Source of the DNA: an uncultured Myxococcales bacterium
Lineage (GTDB): Bacteria; Myxococcota_A; UBA9042
Direction of reading: 5' to 3'
Assembly: GCA_903929795.1 (NCBI GenBank)
Contig: CAIYWC010000150.1
Span: 1 to 43,989 of the forward strand
Length of the DNA: 43,989 nt
The stretch's first letter is position 1, and every line of letters begins with the position of its first letter. This document shows, in pieces, positions 1 through 7,731 of this stretch. The position numbers and the translations under genes are program-made. A model generated the notes under the pieces. It ran no database searches, was not told the origin of the DNA, and saw only the letters and a program-made list of their open reading frames with translations.

Positions 1-1
1 C

Positions 2-318
2 AAGAACGGCAAGATCGTGAACGCGGTCGTAGTCGCTGAAAATCCGACGTTTCTCTGTCTGGAGCATTGGGGCGAGCAGCGCGCCGTGGGCCGCGATCGC
101 GTGCAGAGCGTGACGCGTTTGCCGATCAGCTGCTGTTCACCGACAAGACGGTGCTGTGCGGCAAGCTGCTGAATTCCGACCCGACGTCGCGGTATTACGA
201 CATCGTGGTGCCTGGCGGGAGCGGCACGCACACGGCGCTCAAGTCCTTGGTGGCCTTGGCGTTTCGCGCGGGCAAGGAGATCCTTGACGCGCCGTGCCCG
301 GCCGGGAATTCGCGCTGA
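2..318 (+). pseudogene. 3' end of an unrecognised gene, apparently frameshifted
   Basis: Two adjacent frames both look coding. From base 2 the window-edge frame reads KNGKIVNAVVVAENPTFLC and stays protein-like to about base 115, then turns into a Cys/Arg-rich string that stops at 172. From about base 112 the other frame reads DAFADQLLFTDKTVLCGKLL and stays protein-like to its stop at 318. The simplest reading is one gene entering from the left with a one-base frameshift near 105-118, either real or a sequencing error. I do not recognise the family. A separate small gene starting at TTG 67 is possible but its first 15 residues look non-coding. It converges on ppnP. Confidence 0.35.
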
Positions 319-369
319 GGACCTGCTGGAGCTGCCCGAGCCCGCAAGCCGGCAGCCGTCGGCGGTCGC

Positions 370-675
370 TCACCCAAAATGGCAGACGTAATGCAGCGGC
401 GCCTCGGTGCGGACGACGAAGTGGCCGCCGGCGTCCACCGCCCAGCTTTGGCCGGCGCCATACGCGATTTCAGGTCCGCCGTTGATCGTGACAAACGCCG
501 TGCCGTCAATGACTTCCATGACCTCCCGCGTCGTGAGGTCAAAGCGCAGCGTGCTTGGGAAGATCACGCCGACGGACTTGCGGCTGCCGTCGGACAACGT
601 AACGGTGTGGGAGACGCATTTGCCGTCGAAGAAGACGTTGGCTTTTTTGGCGACGCTGACTTGATTGAACTGCAT
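370..675 (-). CDS. ppnP: pyrimidine/purine nucleoside phosphorylase PpnP (YaiE/DUF1255 family)
   Basis: The 101-residue product matches the small single-domain cupin family of E. coli PpnP, which is about 94 residues. These enzymes split nucleosides with phosphate to give free base and ribose-1-phosphate, a cytosolic salvage step. Family hallmarks are visible in order: an N-terminal FFDGKCVSHT strand, the SVGVIFPSTLRFDL segment, the T(R)EVMEVIDG turn, and the GQSWAVDAGGHFVV and YVCHF strands at the C-terminus. The ATG at 675 is preceded by GAGGAG at a good distance, which fixes the start. It follows the 746-4785 lipoprotein genes on the same strand after about 70 bp and may be read with them. 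The family call is secure; the substrate range is taken from the family. Confidence 0.9.
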   Translation of the reverse strand: MQFNQVSVAKKANVFFDGKCVSHTVTLSDGSRKSVGVIFPSTLRFDLTTREVMEVIDGTAFVTINGGPEIAYGAGQSWAVDAGGHFVVRTEAPLHYVCHFG

Positions 676-745
676 AGGGCTCCTCGCGGCGGGTGCGCGT
701 GCGGGCGCAGCTTAGCGTGTTTTTGCCACCGCGCCATGGCGGCGG

Positions 746-2920
746 TTACGGCGCCAGCTGCGCGACGACCACGTGGTCATCCTCGATCCAGGCGGCGATG
801 GGCGCGCCGTTCGCGGTCACCGCCAGCGCCGGATAGAACGCGTGGCCGCGGCTGTCGCGGTTCAGCAGCCCCAGATCCACCCAGGCCGTGCCATCCCAGC
901 GTGCGACGCGCACCTGCGACGGCGCGGCGATGGACCGGAACACGTCGGAATCCGGCGGCAGAAGCCCGGTCGTCGCGGTGGCCTGCTCCGTCGCAACGAT
1001 CGGCCTGCCTTGGCCATCGGCCACAAGCGCAACGTGGAAGTACAGCGTCCCCGGCTCCGGTGGCAGCGGCGGCAGCACCTTCCAGGTGCCGGCAAAAGTG
1101 GCCATGTGCAACTGTTCGTCGGTGCCGATCCACGCCACAAACGGGTTGCCGTTCTTGTCCGCAGCCGCTGCCAGCTGCTCGCCGATCCCGCGCTGGGCGC
1201 TCGCAACTGCGTGAGCTTCCGGGCCAGGATTGCCCACGTCGCTCCACGCCGCGCCCGACCAGCGCCGCGCCGCGATCCGCCCGTCCTCCAGCGTCACCAG
1301 CAGCGGCCCGGCGACCGGCGACAGCAGCACTGGATCCACTGTCTCCGGGTCCGCCAGCGGCGTCCAGCCCGTCAGCGCCGGCGCCCACGCGCCTTGCCAA
1401 TAGCGCAGGACCTGCGGCTGCAGCCCCAGCGCTTGCGCCGGCGAGCCCGGTTGCATCAGCGTCATCGCGGCCGCCAGCATCGGCGCCCCGGTCTGGTCGA
1501 TGGCGACATTGGGCCGCCCCGGCGACGCCGATGCAGGCAGCTTGGCGAGCGGCCCGGGAATCGAGCCGATGTTGACGAGCAGGGTCGCCGATGGCCCAAC
1601 GCCAGTACGCAGCCCGAGCACGAGCGTGTCCTGAGCGTCGTACAGCACTGCGGGCGTCGGCGCGGCGGGCGCCCCCGGAGCGACGTGCCACGCGTTGGCG
1701 TGCCACAGCTGGCAGGTGACCGCGCCCCAGCAGGCCGTCACGTCGCCCGACGCCGCGGCCGCCAGCGCCACACGCCCCCACGTCAGCCCGGAACCGCCCA
1801 GGCCGTTGGGCGTCGTCAGCGCCGCGGTGCCCAGCAGCGGCCACGGCGCGTTCGGGTCGAGCACCACGACGCGCAGCTGGCTCGTCGCGGTCAGCGCGCC
1901 GTCGCTCGTCGTCAGCGTCACGTCGTAGCTGCCCGGCACCGCCGTCGCGTCGGCGGTCACGTTCAACGTGCTTTCGCTGACCAGCGCACTCCCGGTGGCC
2001 GTCACGATCACGCCCGGCGGCGCGCCGCTGGCCACAACCGTCGGGTGATGCGTTCCGGTCGGATCGCTAAAACCGGGCTGCACCGACGCCCCCTGGGCCG
2101 GCCCGCCGGGGACCAGCCACAGCTCGCGCGGCGTCACCGTCGCCGTGAGCGCCGGGCTCGGCACTGCCACCACCGCCGCGTTGACCTGGGCCGCCAGGGC
2201 GTGTACCACGCGGCCGCTCACCGCTGTCACCGTCGCTGGTACGCCTTGGCCCAGCGGCGCGCCCGCATCCGCGCGCAAGTGCAGCGTCGTCGTCGCCGCC
2301 ACGCCCGGCGTCAGCGTCACCACCGGCGGGTCGAACACCGGCAGCGGGCTGTCGTCGTTGTTCAGCACCAGCGCCACTTCGCCCGTGAACGCGCCGATCG
2401 GCGTCACCTGCAGCGGCACCAGCGTTTCGCCACCGGCCGGCACATCGGCGAAGGAGTCGGCCACCTCGACCGAAAAATCCGCCTGCCACGGCTCCTGGAC
2501 CGTCACAGCCGTCGTCGCCGTGTGGGCAAACTGCGCCGTCGTCGCGTGCACGGTGAGCGGGAAATTGGCGAATGGCGCACTCCATGGCACATGCAGCCGC
2601 AGCACCGTCCCGCCGATGCCATTTGCCGCGGTTTTCGCCGACAGCGACGGCACGAATTCCGCCTGCCAGTCCGCCGGCAGGCCTTCTAGCGTGAACGTCG
2701 GCGTCACGCCGGGCGTGTTGACGTTCAGCACGACCAGCTGGCCGGGAAAGATCGGCGCGGGCGGGAGGCTCAGCGTCACGTAGAACTCGCCGCTCGCCGT
2801 TTCGGCAGGCACGCTGTCGCCTTGGGCATCGGCGACGTCCAATGCAGCGTCCGGGCTTGTCGTCGCCGGAGATGCGCAGCCCGCGAGCCACAGAACCAGT
2901 GGAAAAATCCTTGATTTCAT
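746..2920 (-). CDS. secreted lipoprotein with Ig-like repeats and a C-terminal propeller-like region
   Basis: A 724-residue predicted lipoprotein with a short signal peptide ending in the lipobox LAGC (Cys15) and an Ala/Asp-rich linker. Residues of about 45-370 are Thr/Val/Pro-rich beta-sandwich sequence resembling bacterial Ig-like or NEW3 modules (for example PPGVIVTATGSALVSESTLN). The C-terminal half has repeated W-D/G-x-W and FVAWIG-type strands, such as RWDGTAWVDLG, as in beta-propeller or sialidase-like repeats. The start is the ATG at 2920, which overlaps the stop of the upstream gene as ATGA. The same frame stays open further upstream but there it merely shadows the neighbour. The protein is probably at the cell surface and its ligand is unknown. 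Translational coupling with the upstream lipoprotein suggests the two act together. Confidence 0.8.
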   Translation of the reverse strand: MKSRIFPLVLWLAGCASPATTSPDAALDVADAQGDSVPAETASGEFYVTLSLPPAPIFPGQLVVLNVNTPGVTPTFTLEGLPADWQAEFVPSLSAKTAANGIGGTVLRLHVPWSAPFANFPLTVHATTAQFAHTATTAVTVQEPWQADFSVEVADSFADVPAGGETLVPLQVTPIGAFTGEVALVLNNDDSPLPVFDPPVVTLTPGVAATTTLHLRADAGAPLGQGVPATVTAVSGRVVHALAAQVNAAVVAVPSPALTATVTPRELWLVPGGPAQGASVQPGFSDPTGTHHPTVVASGAPPGVIVTATGSALVSESTLNVTADATAVPGSYDVTLTTSDGALTATSQLRVVVLDPNAPWPLLGTAALTTPNGLGGSGLTWGRVALAAAASGDVTACWGAVTCQLWHANAWHVAPGAPAAPTPAVLYDAQDTLVLGLRTGVGPSATLLVNIGSIPGPLAKLPASASPGRPNVAIDQTGAPMLAAAMTLMQPGSPAQALGLQPQVLRYWQGAWAPALTGWTPLADPETVDPVLLSPVAGPLLVTLEDGRIAARRWSGAAWSDVGNPGPEAHAVASAQRGIGEQLAAAADKNGNPFVAWIGTDEQLHMATFAGTWKVLPPLPPEPGTLYFHVALVADGQGRPIVATEQATATTGLLPPDSDVFRSIAAPSQVRVARWDGTAWVDLGLLNRDSRGHAFYPALAVTANGAPIAAWIEDDHVVVAQLAP

Positions 2921-4785
2921 TGGCAGATCGCCGACGCGCCCGAGGCGATGCAGGTGGTGAAGCCGAGCTCCTTGCAGTCGACGTAATGTAACTCGCCGCC
3001 GTAGCAGTAGATTGCGGTGCTGTCCGCGCACATGCCGACTACGCCGATGGCCAAGCCCGGGCACAAGGAGCCGGAGGTATCGTCCGGATTGGGATCGGCG
3101 CAGAGCGCTCCGCTGCCATGGTCGATGCAGGTGTCGCCGATGTCGCTGCACCAGTACTTGGCGCTGGCCGCGGAACTGGGCGTGGCGCCTGGACAAACGG
3201 CCGCGTCGCCTTCGCAGTGGCTCTGCTGGCTGCATGCGTAGGCCGGCATGCCGTGGTGGCTGTTGCTGACGTTGGCGTACGCCACGTTCATGGCATCGCA
3301 GTTGGTGCCGGCGGCCGCGACAAAAGCCTGGCGATCCGGGTCATTGGGATCGACGGTCTGCAGGAATTTGACGCAGCCCGCGATCGGGTCACCTGTGCCC
3401 CAGCAGCTTTCCATGGCCACGCAGGCGCTGACGAGCGATCCGGTCGGCGTTGAGGTGGGATAGCCGAAGAGCCCCGGTGTGGGCGTCGGCGGCGGATCGG
3501 CGGTCAGCCCGAGCGTCACCGGCACCGCGTAGACGTGTTCGTGGTACGCCGGCCCTTCGCCTGGATCCGGCTGCCGCGAATTCACGATGAAAAACCCGAG
3601 GTACTGGCCCGCGCCCTGCGGCAGTAGAAACGCCAGGTGTTGGTCCACGCCGCAGCTCCCGTCGCGGCACGGACTCGGCAGGTCGTAGCGCTTCAGCTGC
3701 TTGTTCAGGTCGATGTCCACAAGCTTGTCGCCCACCGCCATCAGCGTGTCGAACTTCTCATGGACCGCATATCCACCGGGCGGCACCTGGCCACCGCCCG
3801 CGCCGAGCGTGAATCCCGTCAGCGCGTGGTTCTCGATGCCCAAAGCCAGCATGTTCGTGCGGTCGGACGTCGTGTAGACATAGCCCCAGGTCGTCATGTT
3901 CTGGCCGACCGGGTTGCCAGAAGCCGAAAAAGCCGGTGGCAGCGGCTCGTTGGCCGAGACGACCCACGAAAGCCCCGTTGCGTCCACCTGAATGTTAACG
4001 AGATCACCGCTTGCCAGCGTGCAGTACGACCCGAGCGCAGTGCCCGCCGGATTGGCCATGAACGGCGGGCAGGACGTCTTGGCGGGAATTTGCGACAGCG
4101 GCACGACGAGGTACTGCGACCCGCCGAAGCGATAGTGATTGATTTCATAGCCGTTCTGGGTGTAGGTCGGCGCCACGGCGATGAGATCCGCGCCGCGCCC
4201 GGCGAAGTGGCCGTAGAATTCCTTGCCGTCCAGCGCGGTGTTGGCCACCCATTTGTCGGTCTTTACGTCAAACTGCTGCAGGTGGAAATAGCCGTACGTC
4301 TGGCCACCGGCGCCGACGCGCGCGCCGGCGGTCTCGACGACCACCGCGCCCAGTGCCGCGTGCACGCCGGCGACGTACTTGAGCTCCGGGTCCGCGGCGA
4401 ACAAAAGGGGATGCTGCGTCCAGGTCGCGCCGCTGTCTTCGCTGACCAAGAGCTCGAAAGCCGCGCCGCCGCCGGCGGAAGTGACCGTGCTGTTGCAGTC
4501 CTCGCACGTGCTGTCGATGTGGGTGATGGTCACGTTGGCGTCGCCGGTGGCGAGCAGCGCGATGATGCGCTTGTCGTCCTGCACCGCGTCCACGATGTTG
4601 ATGCGGGTGACCGATTGCGCGCTCGAGCTGTAGCTGGGGGCGGTGTAGACCTCGACGCCGCCGCTGGCGAGATCGACCGGCGCTTCCGTGCCGGAGGAGC
4701 TGCTGCCGCAGCCAAAGCTCCCGAAAATTCCGACAATTGCCGCGAAAAAGCCCAAGCCAGTGCGCACGGTTCCTGTGATCCGCAT
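2917..4785 (-). CDS. secreted lipoprotein of unknown function with Cys-rich C-terminus
   Basis: A 622-residue protein with an N-terminal hydrophobic segment ending in FGCGSSSSG, a probable lipobox with Cys26 (atypical because it lacks Leu at -3). The middle contains strands such as LLVSEDSGATWTQHPLLF, with an Asp-box-like SxDxGxTW motif as in sialidase/BNR propellers. The last 170 residues are rich in Cys (VAMESCWGTGDP, YACSQQSHCEGDAAVC), suggesting a disulfide-bonded extracellular module. It is the first gene of a two-gene operon; its TGA overlaps the ATG of the next lipoprotein. A promoter-like pair lies at 4816-4844. I do not recognise a characterised homologue. Surface location is inferred from the lipobox. 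Confidence 0.8.
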   Translation of the reverse strand: MRITGTVRTGLGFFAAIVGIFGSFGCGSSSSGTEAPVDLASGGVEVYTAPSYSSSAQSVTRINIVDAVQDDKRIIALLATGDANVTITHIDSTCEDCNSTVTSAGGGAAFELLVSEDSGATWTQHPLLFAADPELKYVAGVHAALGAVVVETAGARVGAGGQTYGYFHLQQFDVKTDKWVANTALDGKEFYGHFAGRGADLIAVAPTYTQNGYEINHYRFGGSQYLVVPLSQIPAKTSCPPFMANPAGTALGSYCTLASGDLVNIQVDATGLSWVVSANEPLPPAFSASGNPVGQNMTTWGYVYTTSDRTNMLALGIENHALTGFTLGAGGGQVPPGGYAVHEKFDTLMAVGDKLVDIDLNKQLKRYDLPSPCRDGSCGVDQHLAFLLPQGAGQYLGFFIVNSRQPDPGEGPAYHEHVYAVPVTLGLTADPPPTPTPGLFGYPTSTPTGSLVSACVAMESCWGTGDPIAGCVKFLQTVDPNDPDRQAFVAAAGTNCDAMNVAYANVSNSHHGMPAYACSQQSHCEGDAAVCPGATPSSAASAKYWCSDIGDTCIDHGSGALCADPNPDDTSGSLCPGLAIGVVGMCADSTAIYCYGGELHYVDCKELGFTTCIASGASAICQ

Positions 4786-4815
4786 TCAAACTCCGCAAAG
4801 CTGCGTGCCGCAGAA

Positions 4816-4844
4816 AGCTTGTCGCAGCGACCGGCGGGCGTCAA
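4816..4844 (-). promoter_or_regulatory. possible promoter of the 4785-746 lipoprotein operon
   Basis: Read on the minus strand, TTGACG (4844-4839) and CAAGCT (4821-4816) are 17 bp apart and end about 30 bp before the ATG at 4785. The -35 is good, the -10 weak. The spacing and the TTGACG hexamer recur upstream of the PP2C gene at 33400. Pattern match only. Confidence 0.3.
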
Positions 4845-4898
4845 CTGCGCGTGCTTTTTCGACGCGGCGCGCTTGCCGTGATGCCAGTGCGAAACCAT

Positions 4899-4920
4899 GG
4901 AATATTCCGGAATAATTCGA
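4899..4920. promoter_or_regulatory. AT-rich palindromic island
   Basis: GGAATATTCC at 4899-4908 is a perfect 10-bp palindrome, followed directly by GGAATAATTCG, a near repeat of the same half-site. The patch is strikingly AT-rich for this chromosome. It lies between the small minus-strand gene at 4950 and the lipoprotein operon start, so it could be an operator or promoter core. No protein partner can be named. Confidence 0.3.
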
Positions 4921-4949
4921 CCACCCAAGCCTACGGCGGGCGCGAACGG

Positions 4950-5195
4950 CTACTGCGTCGGCGTCGGGCTGGCGGGCAGCAGCGGCACCTGCTTGGGCCG
5001 GTATTGGTGCAGAATTGCACGGATTTGCTCGATCCACGGATCGCGCTCGCCGCCCGCAGCCTGCGCATCGCGCAGCACCGGTTGCAGCGTGTCCAGCGCC
5101 TGGTCCTCGAGCCTGGCCGCCAGGCCGTCCAGCACTTCGAACAGCTTGTCCTGCCCGGGCGCTTCCAGATTGCCCGGCAGCGGCGCGTTGCGCAT
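4950..5195 (-). CDS. small protein of unknown function
   Basis: An 81-residue product beginning MRNAPLPGNLEAPGQDKL and ending LLPASPTPTQ. It looks coding: the middle is an amphipathic helical stretch with good Leu/Ala periodicity (LFEVLDGLAARLEDQALDTL) and an Asp-Pro-Trp turn, unlike the Arg/Gly-rich shadows around it. The first in-frame ATG at 5195 is used; GGCGAG just upstream may serve as a ribosome site. The frame stays open upstream with some plausible residues (NLLLHLASA), so a non-ATG start further up cannot be excluded. It is divergent from the hydrolase at 5304. I do not recognise the family. Confidence 0.5.
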   Translation of the reverse strand: MRNAPLPGNLEAPGQDKLFEVLDGLAARLEDQALDTLQPVLRDAQAAGGERDPWIEQIRAILHQYRPKQVPLLPASPTPTQ

Positions 5196-5303
5196 CGCGC
5201 TCGCCAGGTGCAGCAGCAGGTTCGCCCGACAAAATGCCGCCGCGTGCGTCCCTTGCGCCCGACCACGGCTTGGCACAAGCTCGCGCTGCCCCGGAGGCCG
5301 CCG

Positions 5304-6203
5304 ATGCCGCGCCCGATTGCCGCGATTCCCAGTCTGGATGCCTGGTTGCAGCGCGGAACGCACCGCGAGCAGTTGGGCCACCGCCTGTTTGTGCTGGACG
5401 TCGGGCCGCGCACGGCGCCGCCACTTGTGCTGTTGCACGGATTTCCGAGTGCTTCCTATGACTTCTGGCGCGTTTTGCCGACCCTGGCGCGCGAAAGGCG
5501 GGTGATTGTCCACGACCACCCGGGCCTGGGCTTGTCTGCCAAGCCGCGCGCGTACGGGTATTCCATCGTCGACCAGACCGCGCACGCGCTCGCGCTCTGG
5601 CGGCAGCTGGGCCTGACGCAGGTCGACGTGCTGGCTCATGATTACGGCTGCAGCATCGCGACCGAGCTGATGTTTCGCCGCGCGCACCGCGACCTGCCGC
5701 TGGCCGTCCGCAGCTTTACGTTGGTGAATTCCGGGCTGTATTACGCCATGGCGGGCCTGCGCCCGGTGCAGCACCTGCTGCGGCTGCACTGCACGCGGCC
5801 GCTAGCGTCCCGGCTGGGCGCGCGGTGGCTGTACAAGCGCGCCATGCGGCAGCTGTGGTGCACGCCGGGCGCGGAACTCGACGCGGAGCTGGACGTGCTC
5901 TGGCAGATGACGGCGCGCGACGGCGGCAAGGTCGCGCTGGGCTGGGTGTCGGAGTACCTGGAAGAGCGGCGCGTGCTGTATACGGCGCGCTGGAACGAAG
6001 GTATTCGCCGCCTGGACGCGCCGGCGCACGTGCTGTGGGGCGACCGCGATCCGGTGGGCGTGCCGGCGATTGCGCTGCGCCTGCACGAGGAACTGCCAAA
6101 TGCGCGGCTGACGTGGCTGCCGGGCGTCGGTCATTACCCAATGCTGGAGGCGCCGGAGGCTTTTGCTGACGCGGCGCTGCACTTCCTGAACGGCCTGGCG
6201 TGA
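5304..6203 (+). CDS. alpha/beta hydrolase, MEST / epoxide-hydrolase-like
   Basis: A 299-residue single-domain alpha/beta hydrolase. The oxyanion loop is VLLHGFPSAS at about residues 40-50. The nucleophile elbow reads LAHDYGCSIATEL, so the nucleophile is Asp, as in haloalkane dehalogenases, epoxide hydrolases and the animal MEST protein, rather than Ser. The acid region is VLWGDRDPVG and the catalytic His is in GVGHYPMLEAP near the C-terminus. The ATG at 5304 has GGAGG seven bases upstream, which decides the start although the frame is open far upstream. The substrate is unknown; hydrolysis through an ester intermediate on Asp is known for the family. It is probably cytoplasmic, with no signal peptide. 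Confidence 0.85.
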   Translation: MPRPIAAIPSLDAWLQRGTHREQLGHRLFVLDVGPRTAPPLVLLHGFPSASYDFWRVLPTLARERRVIVHDHPGLGLSAKPRAYGYSIVDQTAHALALWRQLGLTQVDVLAHDYGCSIATELMFRRAHRDLPLAVRSFTLVNSGLYYAMAGLRPVQHLLRLHCTRPLASRLGARWLYKRAMRQLWCTPGAELDAELDVLWQMTARDGGKVALGWVSEYLEERRVLYTARWNEGIRRLDAPAHVLWGDRDPVGVPAIALRLHEELPNARLTWLPGVGHYPMLEAPEAFADAALHFLNGLA

Positions 6204-6259
6204 CGAGCGCGGCGTCCGCGCGCGTCCTATCCTGAACGCCCCCCATGGCGGAGGCCATC

Positions 6260-6487
6260 ATGCCGTATCGCGACAATGCCGAGCTGCCCGACCCCGTCCG
6301 CACGCACCTGCCCGCGCACGCGCAGACGATTTACCGGGAAGTGTTCAACCACGCCTGGGAAGAATACGTCGACCCGGAGAAACGCCGCGGCGCCGAGTCC
6401 CGCGAAGAGGTGGCGCACAAGGTGGCGTGGGCGGCGGTGAAGGCGAAGTTCGCCAAAGGTGCGGACGGTGACTGGCGGGCGGCGTGA
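6260..6487 (+). CDS. chaB: ChaB family protein
   Basis: A 75-residue protein nearly colinear with E. coli ChaB (76 residues): the start MPYRDNAELPDPVRTHLPAH, then TIYREVFNHAWEEY, DPEKRR, and SREEVAHKVAWAAVKAKF. ChaB is annotated as a regulator of the ChaA cation antiporter, but its molecular role is not settled. The ATG at 6260 is chosen over the one at 6245 because GGAGG sits six bases before it and the protein then begins exactly like the family. No chaA gene lies nearby, so the ion-transport link cannot be supported here. A strong hairpin follows 10 nt after the stop. Confidence 0.92.
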   Translation: MPYRDNAELPDPVRTHLPAHAQTIYREVFNHAWEEYVDPEKRRGAESREEVAHKVAWAAVKAKFAKGADGDWRAA

Positions 6488-6496
6488 GTCGTCGGC

Positions 6497-6534
6497 GCGC
6501 CAGGGTAGGGCGGCGCGAGAGGCGCCCTTGGCGC
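6497..6534 (+). terminator. hairpin just after chaB
   Basis: GCGCCA (6497-6502) and AGGGCG (6507-6512) pair with CGCCCT (6523-6528) and TGGCGC (6529-6534), giving 12 base pairs interrupted by a 4-nt GGGT bulge. There is no T-run after it, so intrinsic termination would be weak. It could be an attenuating or mRNA-protecting hairpin. Confidence 0.4.
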
Positions 6535-6596
6535 AGTGCGCGGCGATTGTGCCGGGGCGGCTGCGGCGCGCCACCGGGCTGCGCGGCCGTTGGGCG

Positions 6597-6722
6597 ACGT
6601 TGCGGAGCGGTCTATCCGCGTTGCAGGGTGGTGGCGCGGCGTTGCGGGGTGGTTGATCAGCGCCGCGAAGTGGCTTGGTTGGCTTGCGGGGCGGTTGTTC
6701 CGCTTGGCGGGCAGGCGGTCCG
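6597..6722 (+). repeat. six degenerate 21-bp tandem repeats
   Basis: Units start at 6597, 6618, 6639, 6660, 6681 and 6702. The best match is to GCGTTGCGGGGTGGTTGNTCC-like sequence; units 2 and 3 share GCGTTGC(A/G)GGGTGGT. Because the period is a multiple of three, both strands show seven-residue repeats (for example RVAGWWR GVAGWLI on plus). That explains the odd-looking small frames here without requiring a gene. Confidence 0.6.
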
Positions 6723-6748
6723 CGGCAAAAGCCGGGAAAGCGCGAATA

Positions 6749-6778
6749 CCTCCTGACGGCCGGTGCGCCGTCGGGAGG
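6749..6778. terminator. long perfect-like hairpin
   Basis: CCTCCTGACGGC (6749-6760) pairs with GCCGTCGGGAGG (6767-6778) across a 6-nt loop, 12 pairs with a single T-G wobble. There is no T-run on either side. It could end transcription entering from chaB or be a protein-binding dyad. Confidence 0.4.
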
Positions 6779-7088
6779 ACCAGACAATCCCGCTTCCCCC
6801 TATTCCCGTAGGGCGCAAACCTGTGCCCCGCCGCGCGCCGTGGCGCATTTTCGCCGTTATCGCCTGGCGCGGCCAACGGTCGTCCCGGTGGTGTGCCCTC
6901 CGTCTTCCCGCCGGAGGTGCCCCTGCCCATTGACCCGCGCTAGCGCCGGCGCGCTCGGCTGCCGTGCGCGGCGTATGCCGACGTTGCGGCAATTTGTTCG
7001 ATCACGGTCGCCATAGCCCAAAGGCAACCGGTCTTCGCCGACCCGCGGCTTGCGCGGATGGCGGTCGATTCGCTGGTCGCGCAAGCAC

Positions 7089-7218
7089 GAACATCCTGAC
7101 CGATGTCCAACCCCACACTTTTCAGGTCAGACCCGCTGCATTTCGGACTGGATCCGCGAGCATGCACCTGCGGTGGCACACCGGGGATGATGGACATTTG
7201 ATCGCGCACTTCGGTCGG
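7089..7218 (+). repeat. dispersed intergenic element, copy A
   Basis: One of five related elements (A-E). It begins GAACATCCTGACCGATGTCC, identical to copy B over these 20 bases. The core is TGCATTTCGGACTGGATCCG, then the hairpin TGC-ACC-TGC-GGT-G-GCA at 7163-7178 with one bulged G, and the end is ACTTCGGTCGGAGT. It is oriented toward the DoxX gene 66 bp downstream. Confidence 0.75.
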
Positions 7219-7236
7219 AGTCTAACGTAGCGGCCC

Positions 7237-7265
7237 TTGCCACCCGGGTGCCGCGGCGCTACGGT
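7237..7265 (+). promoter_or_regulatory. probable promoter of the DoxX-family gene
   Basis: TTGCCA (7237-7242), a 17-bp spacer and TACGGT (7260-7265), ending 19 bp before the ATG at 7285. It fits the hexamer-spacing pattern seen before several other genes in this window. Pattern match only. Confidence 0.4.
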
Positions 7266-7284
7266 GCGGCAGGAGTTCCCGCCC

Positions 7285-7680
7285 ATGGAAACTGCCCGCC
7301 CTCTCCTGGAGCTCGCGCTCCGCTGGCTGCTCGCGCTGGCGATGACCGGCGTCGGCATCCTGCACTTCACCGATCCGCGGCCTTTTGCCCGCATCGTGCC
7401 GCCGTTTTTGCCGCAGCCGCTCGCGCTTGTCTACATCAGCGGCGCGTTCGAGATCCTCGGCGGCGTGGGCCTCGTCGTGCCCATCGCGCTGACGCAGCGC
7501 ATCGCGGCGTACGGGCTCGTGGCGCTGTTCATCGCGGTGTTTCCGGCCAACGTGTATATGGCGATGGCGCAAATCCCGTTGGGCAACAAGCAGATGCCGG
7601 TGTGGGCGCTGTGGGCGCGGCTGCCGTTGCAGGGCGTGTTGATCGCGTGGGCGTGGTGGCTCGGGAAGACGGGCGGGTGA
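7285..7680 (+). CDS. DoxX family integral membrane protein
   Basis: A 131-residue protein with about four hydrophobic helices. DoxX-type landmarks are GVGILHFTDPRPF at the end of helix 1, IVPPFLP, then YISGAFEILGGVGLVVP in helix 2 and FIAVFPANVYMA in helix 3. Members are small quinone- or redox-linked membrane proteins; this subgroup is common and mostly uncharacterised. AGGAG lies nine bases before the ATG at 7285, which decides the start although the frame opens at 7237. It stands alone between element copy A and the convergent unknown gene at 7732. Confidence 0.85.
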   Translation: METARPLLELALRWLLALAMTGVGILHFTDPRPFARIVPPFLPQPLALVYISGAFEILGGVGLVVPIALTQRIAAYGLVALFIAVFPANVYMAMAQIPLGNKQMPVWALWARLPLQGVLIAWAWWLGKTGG

Positions 7681-7731
7681 CCGGTGGGAGGCCTGGCGAC
7701 TCCACGACGGGCGGCGAGAGGGTGCTGCGCG

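Larger units (their letters stand above)
6488..7284. other. gene-poor stretch of about 800 bp
   Basis: No convincing gene. The open frames here give Arg/Gly/Pro-rich products on both strands with no recognisable fold. What it does hold: the post-chaB hairpin, a 21-bp minisatellite (6597-6722), a 12-bp-stem hairpin (6749-6778), dispersed element copy A (7089-7218), and a promoter-like pair for the DoxX gene (7237-7265). Positions 6780-7088 show nothing I can name. Confidence 0.6.

Noticed and set aside
6597..6722. CRISPR array
   Set aside because: Units are contiguous without spacers and are too degenerate; no cas gene is present.
6536..6811. Small protein with seven-residue Trp/Leu repeats
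   Set aside because: The periodicity is fully explained by the 21-bp DNA repeat, which gives an equally regular peptide on the other strand; no ribosome site.
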